Source: Ecdyonurus torrentis (lineage: Eukaryota > Arthropoda > Insecta > Ephemeroptera > Heptageniidae). From it: DNA of 64,000 bases. The translations under genes were made by a program, and so were the position numbers. The notes beneath the pieces are model-generated. The model searched no databases and was not told the DNA's origin. It saw only the letters and a list, made by a program, of their open reading frames with translations. This document shows, piece after piece, positions 49,457 to 63,410 of the stretch (positions are counted from its first letter, which is position 1; every line of letters begins with the position of its first letter). Location: positions 28,948,518 through 29,012,517 of the forward strand of contig OX439131.1 of assembly GCA_949318235.1 (NCBI GenBank), written 5' to 3'.

Positions 49457-50011
49457 GAATGCTTCTGTCTCTCATACACTGCTATATCAAACTACTAGCC
49501 TGTTTATAGACATTGTCATTCAACAAAGAAATAGAGTGAGAAAACTTTATAAACAAAAAAATTATAAAATGTCAATTTCTTGCTATAATATTAAAATTAG
49601 TTTTAAAGCTGACAGTGATGTAAATAATCTAAGGTGCAAAATGAAATTACTTTGCATTCGTACACAGAAAAAAAAATCTACTTATGATAGAGACATATAT
49701 ATTGCACCAGATAAATATTAACCTGAAACGTATTACCTAACGATGGTGCAACCAATTTAATTAACAATTCATTACACCTATGTAGCTGGGGAAACTGCAG
49801 TATACATGTGCCAAGTTCATGTTTATTGTTTACCTATTACAATTTATATAATTTATGTTCTTGCTATTAATAGTAATATTTCTTGTTATGTTATAACTAA
49901 TAATATTAAAGAACAATTAAATTATTTTAAGGAATTTGTAATTATTTATGTTATCAACGTATTAAAAATTTTGGTTTTAATTTTTTTTTAACTCTTTTAT
50001 TTTTCTAAGGG

Positions 50012-50055
50012 CCGTAAGTTGCAACAATGGTTTAAACTCGGTTTGCAACTTACGG
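50012..50055. repeat. 44-bp palindrome with 13-bp perfect arms
   Basis: CCGTAAGTTGCAA (50012-50024) and TTGCAACTTACGG (50043-50055) are exact reverse complements; the interval is centred on TTTAAA. One arm plus its flank (TTGCAACTTACGGGGGT) closely resembles 19981-19996 (TTGCAAACTACGGGGGT), hinting at a dispersed repeat end. Confidence 0.85.
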
Positions 50056-50544
50056 GGGTAAGAAGAACAAAATTTGAAGTGTAAACACATTTTCATTATT
50101 TGAAATTTTTTTTTTATGTTAGCAATTTGTTTGTTGTTTTTTTCAGTCAATTGTCACACTTGATTGAAATGTTTTTGAAATTGTAGAGTAATGACCTATT
50201 TCTAGAAAAAAAAAATACATATTAGACATCTTGAAGATACTTTTTCTTTTGTCAAGCATATTAAAGTTACGGATAGATAATTTTATTTGAAATATATCTC
50301 AATATTTCTTTTTTTCAATTTTTTTTTTCAATAATTTTTTTTTATTATTTGATAGCTGTCAATTAATTGAAGTTATATTAATGTTCCAGTTGAATGACTC
50401 TTCTACTCTGGAAATGTATATATCGACACCTATGTATATATAGTTACACACTCACATTGTAGCGACACAAAAGTTCAATCTCTCTCTTTACTATACCCTT
50501 GATTTTATAATCCAAATAAGCCCTAAAGGGATATAATATAAAAC

Positions 50545-50546
<2 letters not shown>

Positions 50547-50636
<90 letters not shown>
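50547..50636. repeat. (TA)n microsatellite
   Basis: TA run of about 90 bp. Confidence 0.96.
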
Positions 50637-50641
<5 letters not shown>

Positions 50642-51346
50642 TTTCACAGCTTGTTTAATAAGTGTGATATAAAAATATTTTTATTGCTTGTAAATTACTT
50701 CATTTGTGGATTAACTTGTAGTAATAAACTTGTTAACATGGAAAATATATATAAAAAAATCTATTGATGTTTTATATATAAATTGAGTTTTTTTTTATGA
50801 TATTATATATGATTTATTATTTACTCTCAATACTTTTTAATGCATAATAATAAAATCTATTTTTAAATCTTGTATTGAAGTTCTTCTATGATGTGATAAG
50901 AAGAACAAAAAAAAAAAAAAGGAATTTTTATCCTTATAATAAAAATATATTTATAACTTGTATATATATGTATTTTACATTAACGGAGAAAATAAATTGT
51001 AAGTAATAACACTAGTAACAGTATTGACTTATGGTATATTAATAACCTTATACCGTGAATAATTTACACAAAATCATCAATATTCGAATTCTATATATGA
51101 AAAATAAATAAATATTGAACACATTTGACAATCAGAAATATACGCATAACGTAACGTGTAAATATATTCGTTATTATTATATTTTTTGTATATAATATTG
51201 ACTTTTATGGCTTATATATAGAGATGACGGCATATAAATAAATCGATGTATATTGCTATTTCTTGAATTGTGGTGAATTTTTTTTTCATGTAATATTGTA
51301 ACATCTGGATAAGAAAAATAAGAGACTAAAAAGAGGGGAGCATGAA

Positions 51347-51349
<3 letters not shown>

Positions 51350-51407
<58 letters not shown>
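51350..51407. repeat. (GA)n microsatellite
   Basis: GA run of about 58 bp; an opposed TC tract follows at 51463-51485, and short GA tracts at 51693-51710 and 51752-51771. Confidence 0.95.
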
Positions 51408-51410
<3 letters not shown>

Positions 51411-51896
51411 GTAAGAAATCCTAGTTTGCTTTTTTTTTTTTTTTTGAATAACACCTCATTTCTCTCTCTCTCTCTCTCTCTCTCTTACTAGTAGTTGAGT
51501 TTATACCACATCACGCCCTGTTCTCCTCACCACTATGAGGCGGTATAGTACAGTAGAAAAGAAACCCAGCAAACACACACATGCTGATCTAAACGTGTCT
51601 TCTAACTATACAATCCCACACGTGCTTAGATACATGACAAGCGTACCATATTGTACAAATACTAAAACTAGATGTAAAATTTTTACAAGAGACAGAGAGA
51701 GAGAGAGAGAGGAACAAAAACATTACTCATCTTAATATCATCAAAGAATACATAGAGAGAGAGAGAGAGAGATTTAAATATTTTTTTAAGTTCAAAAGGA
51801 CAAAAAAGTAGTTAATTTAATTTTGAGAAAAAAAAAGGTCATTTTTTTTTAACATTTGCAGTTACAAGGAAAAAGTTATCTTAAGTGAACATCTAA

Positions 51897-52150
51897 AAGG
51901 ATCAAGTTGAAATGTAAATGAGAGAGTTTTTTTACCTCACTCTCTTTTCAACTCGTGTAAAGAGAAGAAAGCTACTAGGCTAAGAAGGTTAAATATCTGA
52001 ATACCAAAGAGAGGTGAAAAGTCCATCAAGTTTGTTTTCTAGTGCAAGCAGGTGTGAGTTTATTCTGATAACTACATGGCTATAAGGATCAAGTTGAGGG
52101 GTGAGGGTTAGGGGAGAGACACGTTGATGTCTCTCTTTTTACTCTTTTGA
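51897..52150. repeat. Degenerate direct repeat AAGGATCAAGTTGA
   Basis: AAGGATCAAGTTGA occurs at 51898-51911 and 52084-52097. Each copy is followed by a G/A-rich stretch and then CTCTCTTTT (or CACTCTCTTTTCAACTC), so units of about 60 bp look related. Purpose unknown. Confidence 0.5.
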
Positions 52151-52262
52151 CATGTCACGTCCTTTAAAGAGAGGTAACTTTCTCTATCATGAGTTACCCC
52201 CTTTTGCAAGTTAGTTGGTCAAAAAAAAATAGTAATGAGAAAACCAGTAACACATCTTGAAA

Positions 52263-52265
<3 letters not shown>

Positions 52266-52325
<60 letters not shown>
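52266..52325. repeat. (GA)n microsatellite
   Basis: GA run of about 60 bp. Confidence 0.95.
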
Positions 52326-52328
<3 letters not shown>

Positions 52329-53612
52329 AAAAACTCTTCTGAAATCTGAAGCACTTATTCAATCGATCACTTTTTTAGATGTTAAAAAAAAACTAGTGCT
52401 TGAGACGTCCGGTGAAAAATAAAAATATAAAAAGTATATAAAAAAGTATAACATGCATTCAGCTAAGAGTGTTTTTTTCTTCTTTTTGTATTGATTACTT
52501 TTGACACATATGACTCTATTATTTTTGAGCCTTCATATATTTGAAACAGTATACTTTCACAAACAACAACAAACACTGTATTTTGTGAGAACTGTGATTT
52601 GAGCTTGCTTATATTCTAAAACTTTATACTTTAAACTTTTAGAGGTTATAAAAGTTAATAAAGTGCATTTCGCACTCAGTTTTGTTGTATGTGTGAGTTA
52701 CTTACTACGAAGAGAGAAAGTAGCAAAACAATCAACGAAAGGGGAAAAATACACAACTAAAAATTTTATGCAAAACACATTTATTTGATTTCATAAATAT
52801 ATTATATATTTTATTATTATTGTTATATTATTTATTGCAGAGCTTCATTATATTGTTGTATTACTAATTAGTAATTACTAGTATTTTTTTTAATGGGTTG
52901 TAAATACAAAGCCTCTTGATATTAGTGGATCTTAAATAGATCCAGAAGATTTTTTTATAAAGTAAGTTATAGTGATTGAAAATAGCCAACAGACATTAAA
53001 AACTAAAAAAAAAAAAAAAAAAAAAAAAGCAACATAATAAATACTGTAGATAATGTTCTTGTTACTTTTTTTTTCTTCATTTAATTTAATCAAGTAGTCC
53101 TAACAAGTAAATAATTAAATTTACGTAACATAGAATTCATTTACAACTTTACTGCAAATAAACTGTATATGTATGTACACTTTAAGTACAGATAACCTTG
53201 AAAACATAAATAATTTGAATATATTTGTTGTTAGTTTAGTTTATCATGTAAGTAGTTTCTAAAGTTTTTAGTAAGGTAGAGTTAAACTTGAAGACACAAG
53301 TGTACTATCTTACCTTTCAACTAAAATATTTATCAGAAACCAGCGATAAAAAGCAATATTGTACTTTTTTTTAGTGTCTTTCAAATTTATGTACTATGTT
53401 ATATATCTTATGTAAAATTCTTTAAGTTAAAGAAAGAAAAAGAAAAAAATCATAAAAAAAACGAGATAAACAAGACACGCAAATTTATGTCAGTGTATCA
53501 TGGTTAATTATGTGTTTTGTAAAATATAACATACGTATATTTATTAATATAACAAAAAATATCATTTTAATCTTTTGTAAATAATTTTATCTCCCACTAA
53601 ATTATCTATACA

Positions 53613-53728
<116 letters not shown>

Positions 53729-53988
53729 ATAAATATGATGATATAAATATTATATTTTGGTCTGTAGCACATTTAATATAATATATTAAAAGTTAAATAA
53801 AAACATATTCTTTTTATGCAATGTTGGTTAATACTTATAAAATCGATATCCAATAATTAAATATTTATTCCGCTATCCTATGACAATGTTCACATCAATA
53901 AATATATTAATTTTATTTACAGGATATGAATTCTTTTATTTAACAAAATAATAAATTGAAAAATGTATATTAATTTTCACACAATAAC

Positions 53989-54056
53989 CGAACTTATGCT
54001 TTAGTGGAGAGAGCTTTTATCTAAAATGCGAGAGTTTCACGTTTGATTTCTTGCCA
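53989..54056 (+). mobile_element. Degenerate tRNA-like sequence, possible SINE head
   Basis: TATGCTTTAGTGG (53995-54007) resembles an A box, and CGTTTGATTTC (54040-54050) resembles the B box GGTTCGAnnCC with three changes. Their 45-bp spacing is right for positions 8 and 53 of a tRNA. A D-stem GCTT/GAGC (53998-54001 and 54011-54014) can still pair. The acceptor stem does not, so a functional tRNA is unlikely. A decayed tRNA pseudogene or tRNA-derived SINE is the best reading; the unique sequence to about 54280 could be the SINE body. Confidence 0.4.
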
Positions 54057-54307
54057 TTACTGGTTTATATACACAAAAATGTTGGTACGAGGAAGTCATG
54101 TCATAAGTGTATTTGGGAGATACAACCATGCGAGCACTTTATGCAAAATGTTAAGATAATATTTTCGGGCTGAAATCTTGTTTCTGATGATAGCGACTAT
54201 GAGTAAAATAAAGAGTCTTACACGGCTATGTTATGCTTTAGTAACCCAATAACAGGAACAGTAAGAAAAAGGAAGTGTTATGAAGTATGATATATGCAGA
54301 AAAAAAT

Positions 54308-54311
<4 letters not shown>

Positions 54312-54362
<51 letters not shown>
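54312..54362. repeat. (AT)n microsatellite
   Basis: AT run of about 50 bp. Confidence 0.95.
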
Positions 54363-54363
<1 letters not shown>

Positions 54364-55636
54364 ATTTCAGTACGGCAGAAATACTGCTCCTACACATACT
54401 ATATAGCTTATGATTTAAAATATTCAAAGCCATTAAAAGAAAGTTACAATCTCTCTACATTATTTATTAATGATCCGACAATTTATAGAATAAAACAACT
54501 CATCTTGGAATAAGAAAACAGTTGTGATAGAAAAATAATGAAACTCCACTTATTCCTCTATAATAAAGCTTCAATCTTAAAAGCTTGAATCTGTAATTAG
54601 ATGTTATTTTCAAGAGTGGTTTCTTGATAGACTACTTGATATCAGTAGAGTAGATCTATCAATGCTTTTTTCTTTCTTTCTTTTTTGTACAGGGTAGGAA
54701 CATATTAATAGCTGCACTTAATGATGCTTTTAGTTTGAAGTATAACGATTTTTATTTTCCTGTTAAGAAAAATTGAAGTACAGTAATGGAAAGAACAAAG
54801 AAGATAAAAGCTTAAGTTTTACTGTCAAAAGTTATATTATTATGGTTTTTAAGTCACTTTAAACAAGCTAACAAACAAACAAAGAATAATAATAAATAAA
54901 ATTAAGTTGTCGCCTGCAATATACCGAGCTTATGCAACCAGTTGGGTATATGTGTATTGCAGTACAATGTTACATACTTTACAGGGGACAAAATTACAAA
55001 GTTTAAAAAATATTATATTTTAAAATATATTGTTGTAATTAGTATTAGTAATATTTTACTCAGTTTAGAAGATAAGAATTCAACTTACAGTACCTAAGTT
55101 TCAATTTAAATATAAGAAAATGTATTTTATACTTTTTTTTTTTTTTTTTTTTACAATACACGCATAAGAAGAATTTTTTTCTTGTATAATACATTAAAAA
55201 AAGGAGAAAGAAAGTTTAAGATGTAATATTTATGTGGTTTTATACTTTATAGATATCGAAATATTTACTGAAAGTGCTATACATCTTAGTGATATGGTGT
55301 GGGTGTGAGTTGCGTATAGACTGAGAAAAAAAAGGGAAAAAAATGTATATATATATGTAACATTTTTGCTACTTTTGAGAGGATAAATGTTGGAGAGAAG
55401 GTTGGTAGAAGGGATCATAAAACTCAGTGTAGAAAGTGAGTGGGGCGGAGACATACAAAAAAAAATATATAAAAGGGAGTGAGAAATAAAAGTGCATGTG
55501 AAACGGAAGAAGTAAGGCAGGTCATCATGTGAGAAAAAAAATAGATAGGAGTAAGAGTTGCGAACAAGATAAAAAAATTCACACGCAAAATAAACAATGG
55601 GACATAAAATTTTTAAAACACTAAATTATTATAGTG

Positions 55637-55639
<3 letters not shown>

Positions 55640-55715
<76 letters not shown>
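55640..55715. repeat. (TA)n microsatellite
   Basis: TA run of about 76 bp; a short GA run follows at 55914-55940. Confidence 0.96.
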
Positions 55716-55718
<3 letters not shown>

Positions 55719-55909
55719 AGCATTTACTATGAATAAACTGTAACAACAAAAAGTTATTTATATAATAGAGCATAATGTTATTTGCATTAGTATATATAAT
55801 TTATTAGTTAAGAAAGTTATTTTAATATTATGTAAAGTAAAATGTCATGTTTGATATCATATCAAAATAGGAATACATAGATGTGACAGATCATGAGATT
55901 ATAATACAA

Positions 55910-55940
<31 letters not shown>

Positions 55941-56256
55941 AAGTTGAAAACAAGAAGGGGTGATATGTATAAGATAGTGAAAGCATATCAAAACAATGAA
56001 ATTCAAAATCACAATAATTGTGTAATAACATTATCGATTTAACATTTTCTTACTATTATAGAAGAATTCTTCTTACTATTACTAAAGAAAGTAACTATTA
56101 CAATTAAAAAAAAGTGAAATACTAAAGATATATAAAGACATTTAACTGTTATAAAGCCTCATACAATCTAACCGTAAAGCAAAAGCATTGAAGCACTCTC
56201 ATTCTCACATCCCAAGGGAATTAGTCTCTACTATAGTTAGTTGGTAACTATGCAGT

Positions 56257-56258
<2 letters not shown>

Positions 56259-56309
<51 letters not shown>
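56259..56309. repeat. (GA)n microsatellite
   Basis: GA run of about 51 bp. Confidence 0.95.
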
Positions 56310-56311
<2 letters not shown>

Positions 56312-59198
56312 CTCCTCAAACTCATAACTTGAAGTACGTATAACTATACCACCACTGTACCCACTGTATAATATTATGTCTCAATACGATATATGACGCT
56401 ACTTCAAAAAAACTACAACTTCTCTACATAGTGCTCTTTTAGCTGTCGTGCATGACTAATATTATACTTCACTTCTCCCCTCTACTTTAACATTATATTA
56501 CACTACTTTTCTATCTAGCTCTCTTTTCATATAAAATAGATAAAAAAAAAAATCCTATGTACTGTATACGTGAACTTTTTAGTTAAAAAAAAATCTCCCT
56601 CTTATGTTTTTTTATGATAAACATGGTTCATTACATTTGAAAGCAAAATTTGTATGATTTTTCCCCATAAATAAGTGTACTTTTCTGTTACCCTTGTGTT
56701 ATGGTATAATATTACCTGTAAATAATTTAAAAGCTATAAAATAAAATAATACTACTTTTTTTTTGTAAGACCAAAACAGAGATTTGTTTTGGCAAAAGGG
56801 AGAAAAAGCTTTAAAAACATGCCTAGAATGTTTAAATCTATGTAAATCTTTGTATTTTTAAGCAGAAACTATTAGTTAAAGAATTAAATATATTTTCTAG
56901 GTCTTTTAACATCAAACCTTTTGTATCCTTTTTTTTTTTTTTTTTTTTTATCAAGAATGTATTATATTTTGTCCTTTGTAACACACATAATTATTTTGGT
57001 GGTTGGATGAAATATGATGGACGTATACCAACGTGCTTATATTTCAACAAGTAAAAGTCAATAAAGTAATAAAAAATTTAAAAATACATATATTGATAGT
57101 TTATACTTTCTTTTGAAGATTCAATATTGCCCGTTGAAAACGCAATAAAAATTTGATACAAAAAAAGTATAAAATTTTTGTTTACAAGAAAAGAAAAAAT
57201 AAAAATATAAAAAGAAAGAAAAGATAAAGAGAATTTTTTTTCTCCATCTTATACCTTTAAGATGTTTTTTTTTCTTCTTCTTCTTATTGAAATATTAAAA
57301 GATAGCATACGAAAATAAAAAAAGAACAAAAAATGTAATATTTTTGTAGGCAAAATTTTAGGTGTTTTCAACGAAAGCAAACCACGAAGCGTGGTTTTAA
57401 GATTCAAAGACATGACGTTACTTTGTAAGATTACAAAATATTTACAAAATATACGATATACTTATATTTTTGTAAACAGAGAGGGAAAGAAACAAATAAG
57501 AAGCTATTACTTACTGTTATGAATATTCACAATGTACTTTGGTAGCAATATTTTTATTATTAAAACAATTTTGAGCATAAATTTATTGAAAAATAACAAA
57601 ATATGAAATATTCTTCTTTGAAAATAATATTCGTCATGATACATAATTTAAATATGCTTCTAAAAAATTACTTAATCTTTAAATGATTTTTAGAGCAATG
57701 TTTTATTACGTACTGTATTCATCCAATTACAGATTAAATTTACTTAAAAAAAAATTACTTAAAACCAATTATATAGCTTCAAAATATTAATATAATTATA
57801 TAAAATATAAAACACAAATAATCCATCTTCTATGCTATATAATAATTACGCAAATTGTTATTGTAAAAGTTATTACTAAAATTATATAATCATAATATTA
57901 AATAAAATTGTAGTTATACTATCAACAACCTATCAACGTTATGTAATGTGTATACGGTATGTACAGTAAATAAAAAAAGATAGAGTAAACACAGAAATTT
58001 AAAGCTAATACATCTTATATCATGACGTTGATTGTTTTTGGTGTTTGAGGCACGCGTCTGTCACATTAAGTGACAATCTCCCCCCATTCCTATTTGTGGC
58101 AAACTTGAACGATATTCACTCTCTCTCCTCAATACAGTATACACCGCGATTCAACCCTACTGCCTCCCTGACAATGCCGGTCTAATCATCAACCACAATG
58201 ACCTATTAGCTCTACAAACCCTCGATACATTATATTGATTGAACTTCCCTCCCTCATCTATATTATTATGCTCTTATGCTTTTCAATATCCCCTAAAAAT
58301 TTTCAACATTAACTATTGTTCATGAACATAACACCATGAAAATGTACTAGAAATTAATCATTAATGTTACTTGTTGTTTATATTGGATTTATAGAAAAAA
58401 AAATATATATCAAACATTAAATCCTATTATCTAAAGTAATATCAATAGAAATGAAAATTTGTATTATTTTAAAGCCATCTGTTAATTTTTTTTTTCAGAT
58501 TTCTTTGATGATGAAAGATGTAAATGATAAAAAAAAATCTTACGCAGAAAACAAATGTATTTTTAAAAACACATAAATAAGTTTAGAAAATGACAACTTC
58601 ATTTAAAAATAAAGACAACAAATTTTATTGTAAGGATATAAATTTCTGTTGGATCATAACCTCTAAGCATTTTTGGAATATATATAAAAAAGTATTTTAT
58701 ATTGGTATTTAAGTTAGGGGAAGGCTTTGACGCATCGCTTAAAATATTTATAAAGATATACAATTTTTTTTTATCATTCATACAATATGTATTTTTTTAT
58801 ATAATATAAAAACAGAGCTATATTTGTTTTTTTGTTTTTTATCCTATAGTTTTAAATATTTAGTCATCTATTTCATCCAATCATTTATTTAACTATAACC
58901 TATCTATATATTGGACATGTATTTATTATGGTGATTACTACATGAATGATTTATATGGATTTACAAGTTTATTGCATCGTTTGTTTTAAATTTATATTCA
59001 TATTATATATAAATTAAATGATATATAGGTATGTATAATACTGTACGTACATACATAATATATAATAGAATAATGTATTTAGTAATCAGTGTTAATTTAA
59101 TTTCATTTGTATTTTTTTATTACAAAGTATTGTATAAATATGTGTGAGATATAACCTCTAATTAAAGTTCTGCAAAGTTATTATAAAATATTATTATT

Positions 59199-59393
59199 AT
59201 GGGTGATGATCCTGTAATAAAAGGAAAAGCTATCAATGTTTTACGATTATGCAAAAATATGACCAACTCTCTTGATACATTAAGAATAAAACTTAAAAGG
59301 GTAAAGGTGAATGCAGAGTATGTAAAGTTATGGAAAAATTTCAACACTGTCCTGCATAAAAAACTTTTGTTACTGGCTAATAAATTAACCTAA
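59199..59393 (+). CDS. Small candidate ORF, 64 aa, unknown
   Basis: ATG in good context (A at -3, G at +4), with an in-frame TAA a few codons upstream, then 64 codons to TAA. The product begins MGDDPVIKGKAINVLRLCKN and is lysine/leucine-rich with leucines and isoleucines spaced as in a helix or coiled coil. It has no signal peptide or membrane segment. Its residue mix (D, G, R, W, N, K) is more protein-like than the low-complexity frames common here, which is the only reason to list it. An antisense frame of similar length overlaps and looks worse. No family recognised; it could be a short gene, an exon, or chance. Confidence 0.28.
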   Translation: MGDDPVIKGKAINVLRLCKNMTNSLDTLRIKLKRVKVNAEYVKLWKNFNTVLHKKLLLLANKLT

Positions 59394-60694
59394 TACTTTT
59401 TTTTCTGCTGTAAAATACAAAACAAATACCAATTCTTTCATAAAATATTAGAAAAATATGTATTATAGCTCGTTTTATAAACTACACACAAATACTGAGC
59501 CAGCTTCGAAAATGTTCCTTTGTTATAAACAGCTGATTATGACGTCGTTACCTGTTTACTACGTTTATACATATGGTCGATCATTGTTATTTCTTCTTTT
59601 AGAACTTTGAACTTGATAAGAATGAAAGAAACTTCCAAAAAAAAGTTCCAGTCTCAATATGCGACTCACTTTTATCGGCTCAAAAAACTAAAAGTGTCTT
59701 ATTTTGTTGGTTAGCCAATCACTGTTATTGAGATTCACTTTAACTTTACTTTACAGAACAAGCTATTGAAAACATTTTAAATTCAACTATAGCTTTTTTA
59801 TTCTTCTATCTTTAGCTTGGTATGTAAACTGTTTATAAATCTTTTCTATGCAAATCTCTTTTCAAATAAAATAGTATATTCTATACAGTGATATGATTTA
59901 TTTTGAAAATAATTAATGTTCACAAAAAAAAATAGTGATACAACAAAATATAAACTTTCCATAGGAATTAATCCCTAACAAAAACTTTTAAACGAAGAAT
60001 ATTTCTTTAAAAACTTATTACTTGATTTGCAAATTTTGTTTCTTCTAAAATAGTGCCAAATTATTATGTATTACACTTTATACTCGTTTTTTTATTGCCC
60101 GTACATCTTGCGTCTTCTTTTTCTTCTTCTTTTTTTCTTTCAAAAATCTCATATTTAATCTTTACCTATAAATTCACAACAACAATTTAAAATTATTCTT
60201 TTATACTTGCAAAGATAAATAAATATATATTCACTAAAATGTGAAAAAATTAGCTATACATTCTCAGAGTTTCACACAAGCTGATTAACTCGATCACAAT
60301 TTTCTAAAACTTATGTCTAGTGCTGTACGTACGTTCTATCCAATTGTAAATGAGTCATGACATTTTAATTTTATATATATATATATAGTATATCTGATAT
60401 TACTTTATTGATCATCAATTGAAACGTACATACGTATTTATAATTAAAATTTATATTATTGCATGTCAGAACTCATTAATTTAAAAAAATAATTATAGTT
60501 TTAATGTATTGATATGTGAATTCATACGTTTAATTGACACAAAATACAATTTCATTGAATAGTTATACTGGATAATAATTTAGAACCAAATCATTAAAAA
60601 AAATTATAAAAAAAAACTTGATACGTATGAATTATGGGAACAGCAAATAATAATAATAATGCAATACGTATTCAGTTTCATATGATTTAGACAT
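59394..60694. other. Noncoding DNA with a promoter-like patch
   Basis: At about 59500-59730 there is AACAGCTGATTATGACGTCG (E-box CAGCTG plus a TGACGTC half-CRE) and TTGGTTAGCCAAT, a CCAAT-type palindrome. No ORF is attached to it. The remainder is AT-rich with nothing visible. Confidence 0.4.
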
Positions 60695-61155
60695 AATGAG
60701 GAAGGTGAATTGAACTTTTTCATTGAATTTATGATATTTTTGGAAAGAGCTTTAAAAAATTTTGAGGCGATATTTTTTCTTATGACAATTGGAGCATGCG
60801 AAGTATTTTTAATTAATTTTTGAAAATCAGCCTAGAAAGCCTGTGACGTCATTAGTCCACTTTTTTCTTGGTAAATACTAATCGTTCGAGGTTCAGTAAG
60901 CAGTTTAATAAAATCAGCTCGTCCTCAGGATTTAAAATAACTGGCTACTGAACCTTCTACGGTCAATACTTTCTGAAATAAATGCCCGATTGATGACGTC
61001 ACAGGCTTTTTAGGTCGATTTTCAAAAATTAATTAAAAATACTTCCCATGCTCCAATCGTTTTGTTCTAAGAAAAAATAGCGCCTCAAAAGTTTTTAATG
61101 CTCTTTTCAAAAATGTCATAAAAAGTGGGGGTTAAAACAATTCACCTTCCTCATT
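60695..61155. repeat. 461-bp inverted-repeat element with mirrored CRE sites
   Basis: AATGAGGAAGGTGAATT at the left end is exactly mirrored by AATTCACCTTCCTCATT at the right. The arms stay alignable almost to the centre (near 60925), including TTTGAGGCG, GGAGCATG, AAGTATTTTTAATTAATTTT and GCCTGTGACGTCAT. Each arm carries a TGACGTCA site. Divergence is greater than in the 12.1-kb element. No frame and no clear target duplication. Most likely a MITE/foldback family member. Confidence 0.88.
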
Positions 61156-63280
<2,125 letters not shown>

Positions 63281-63410
63281 AGGGTTGCCAACTATTCAGA
63301 ATGCGAAAAAAGGACATGGCCCATACCCAACTGGGGGGTCTGGGGGGCAAAGCCCCCCAGAAGCCCGCCGCAGGCGCGATTTTTTTCATGCCACGCCCCT
63401 TTTTCTTTGA
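63281..63410. mobile_element. Possible transposon end with GC-rich hairpin
   Basis: Starts AGGGTTGCCAAC, then a GGACATGG segment, then a GC-rich block with a perfect 9-bp hairpin CTGGGGGGC-AAA-GCCCCCCAG (63340-63360), preceded by a second CTGGGGGG that could pair alternatively, and ends with CATGCCACGCCCC. This combination resembles the terminal region of dispersed nonautonomous DNA elements seen in many animal genomes (recalled, not checked). The other end was not found in the window. Confidence 0.4.

Larger units (their letters stand above)
54061..59198. other. Noncoding DNA
   Basis: No convincing gene. A possible acceptor (ATTTCAG at 54364-54370) precedes an AT-rich open frame ending at 54513, judged too weak. 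A GC-richer patch at 58030-58260 contains GTCACATTAAGTGAC and a CCCTACTGCCTCCC stretch of unknown role. A perfect 8-bp hairpin AAACCACG-AAG-CGTGGTTT lies at 57379-57397. Confidence 0.55.

Noticed and set aside
51535..51735. 66-codon plus-strand frame starting MRRYSTVEKKPSKHTH
   Set aside because: Ends in a GA-tract translation and lacks motifs or splice context; chance in a slightly GC-richer patch is more likely.
54371..54513. Possible 3' terminal exon after ATTTCAG
   Set aside because: Upstream is a TA microsatellite without a polypyrimidine tract, the frame is AT-rich and no family is recognised.
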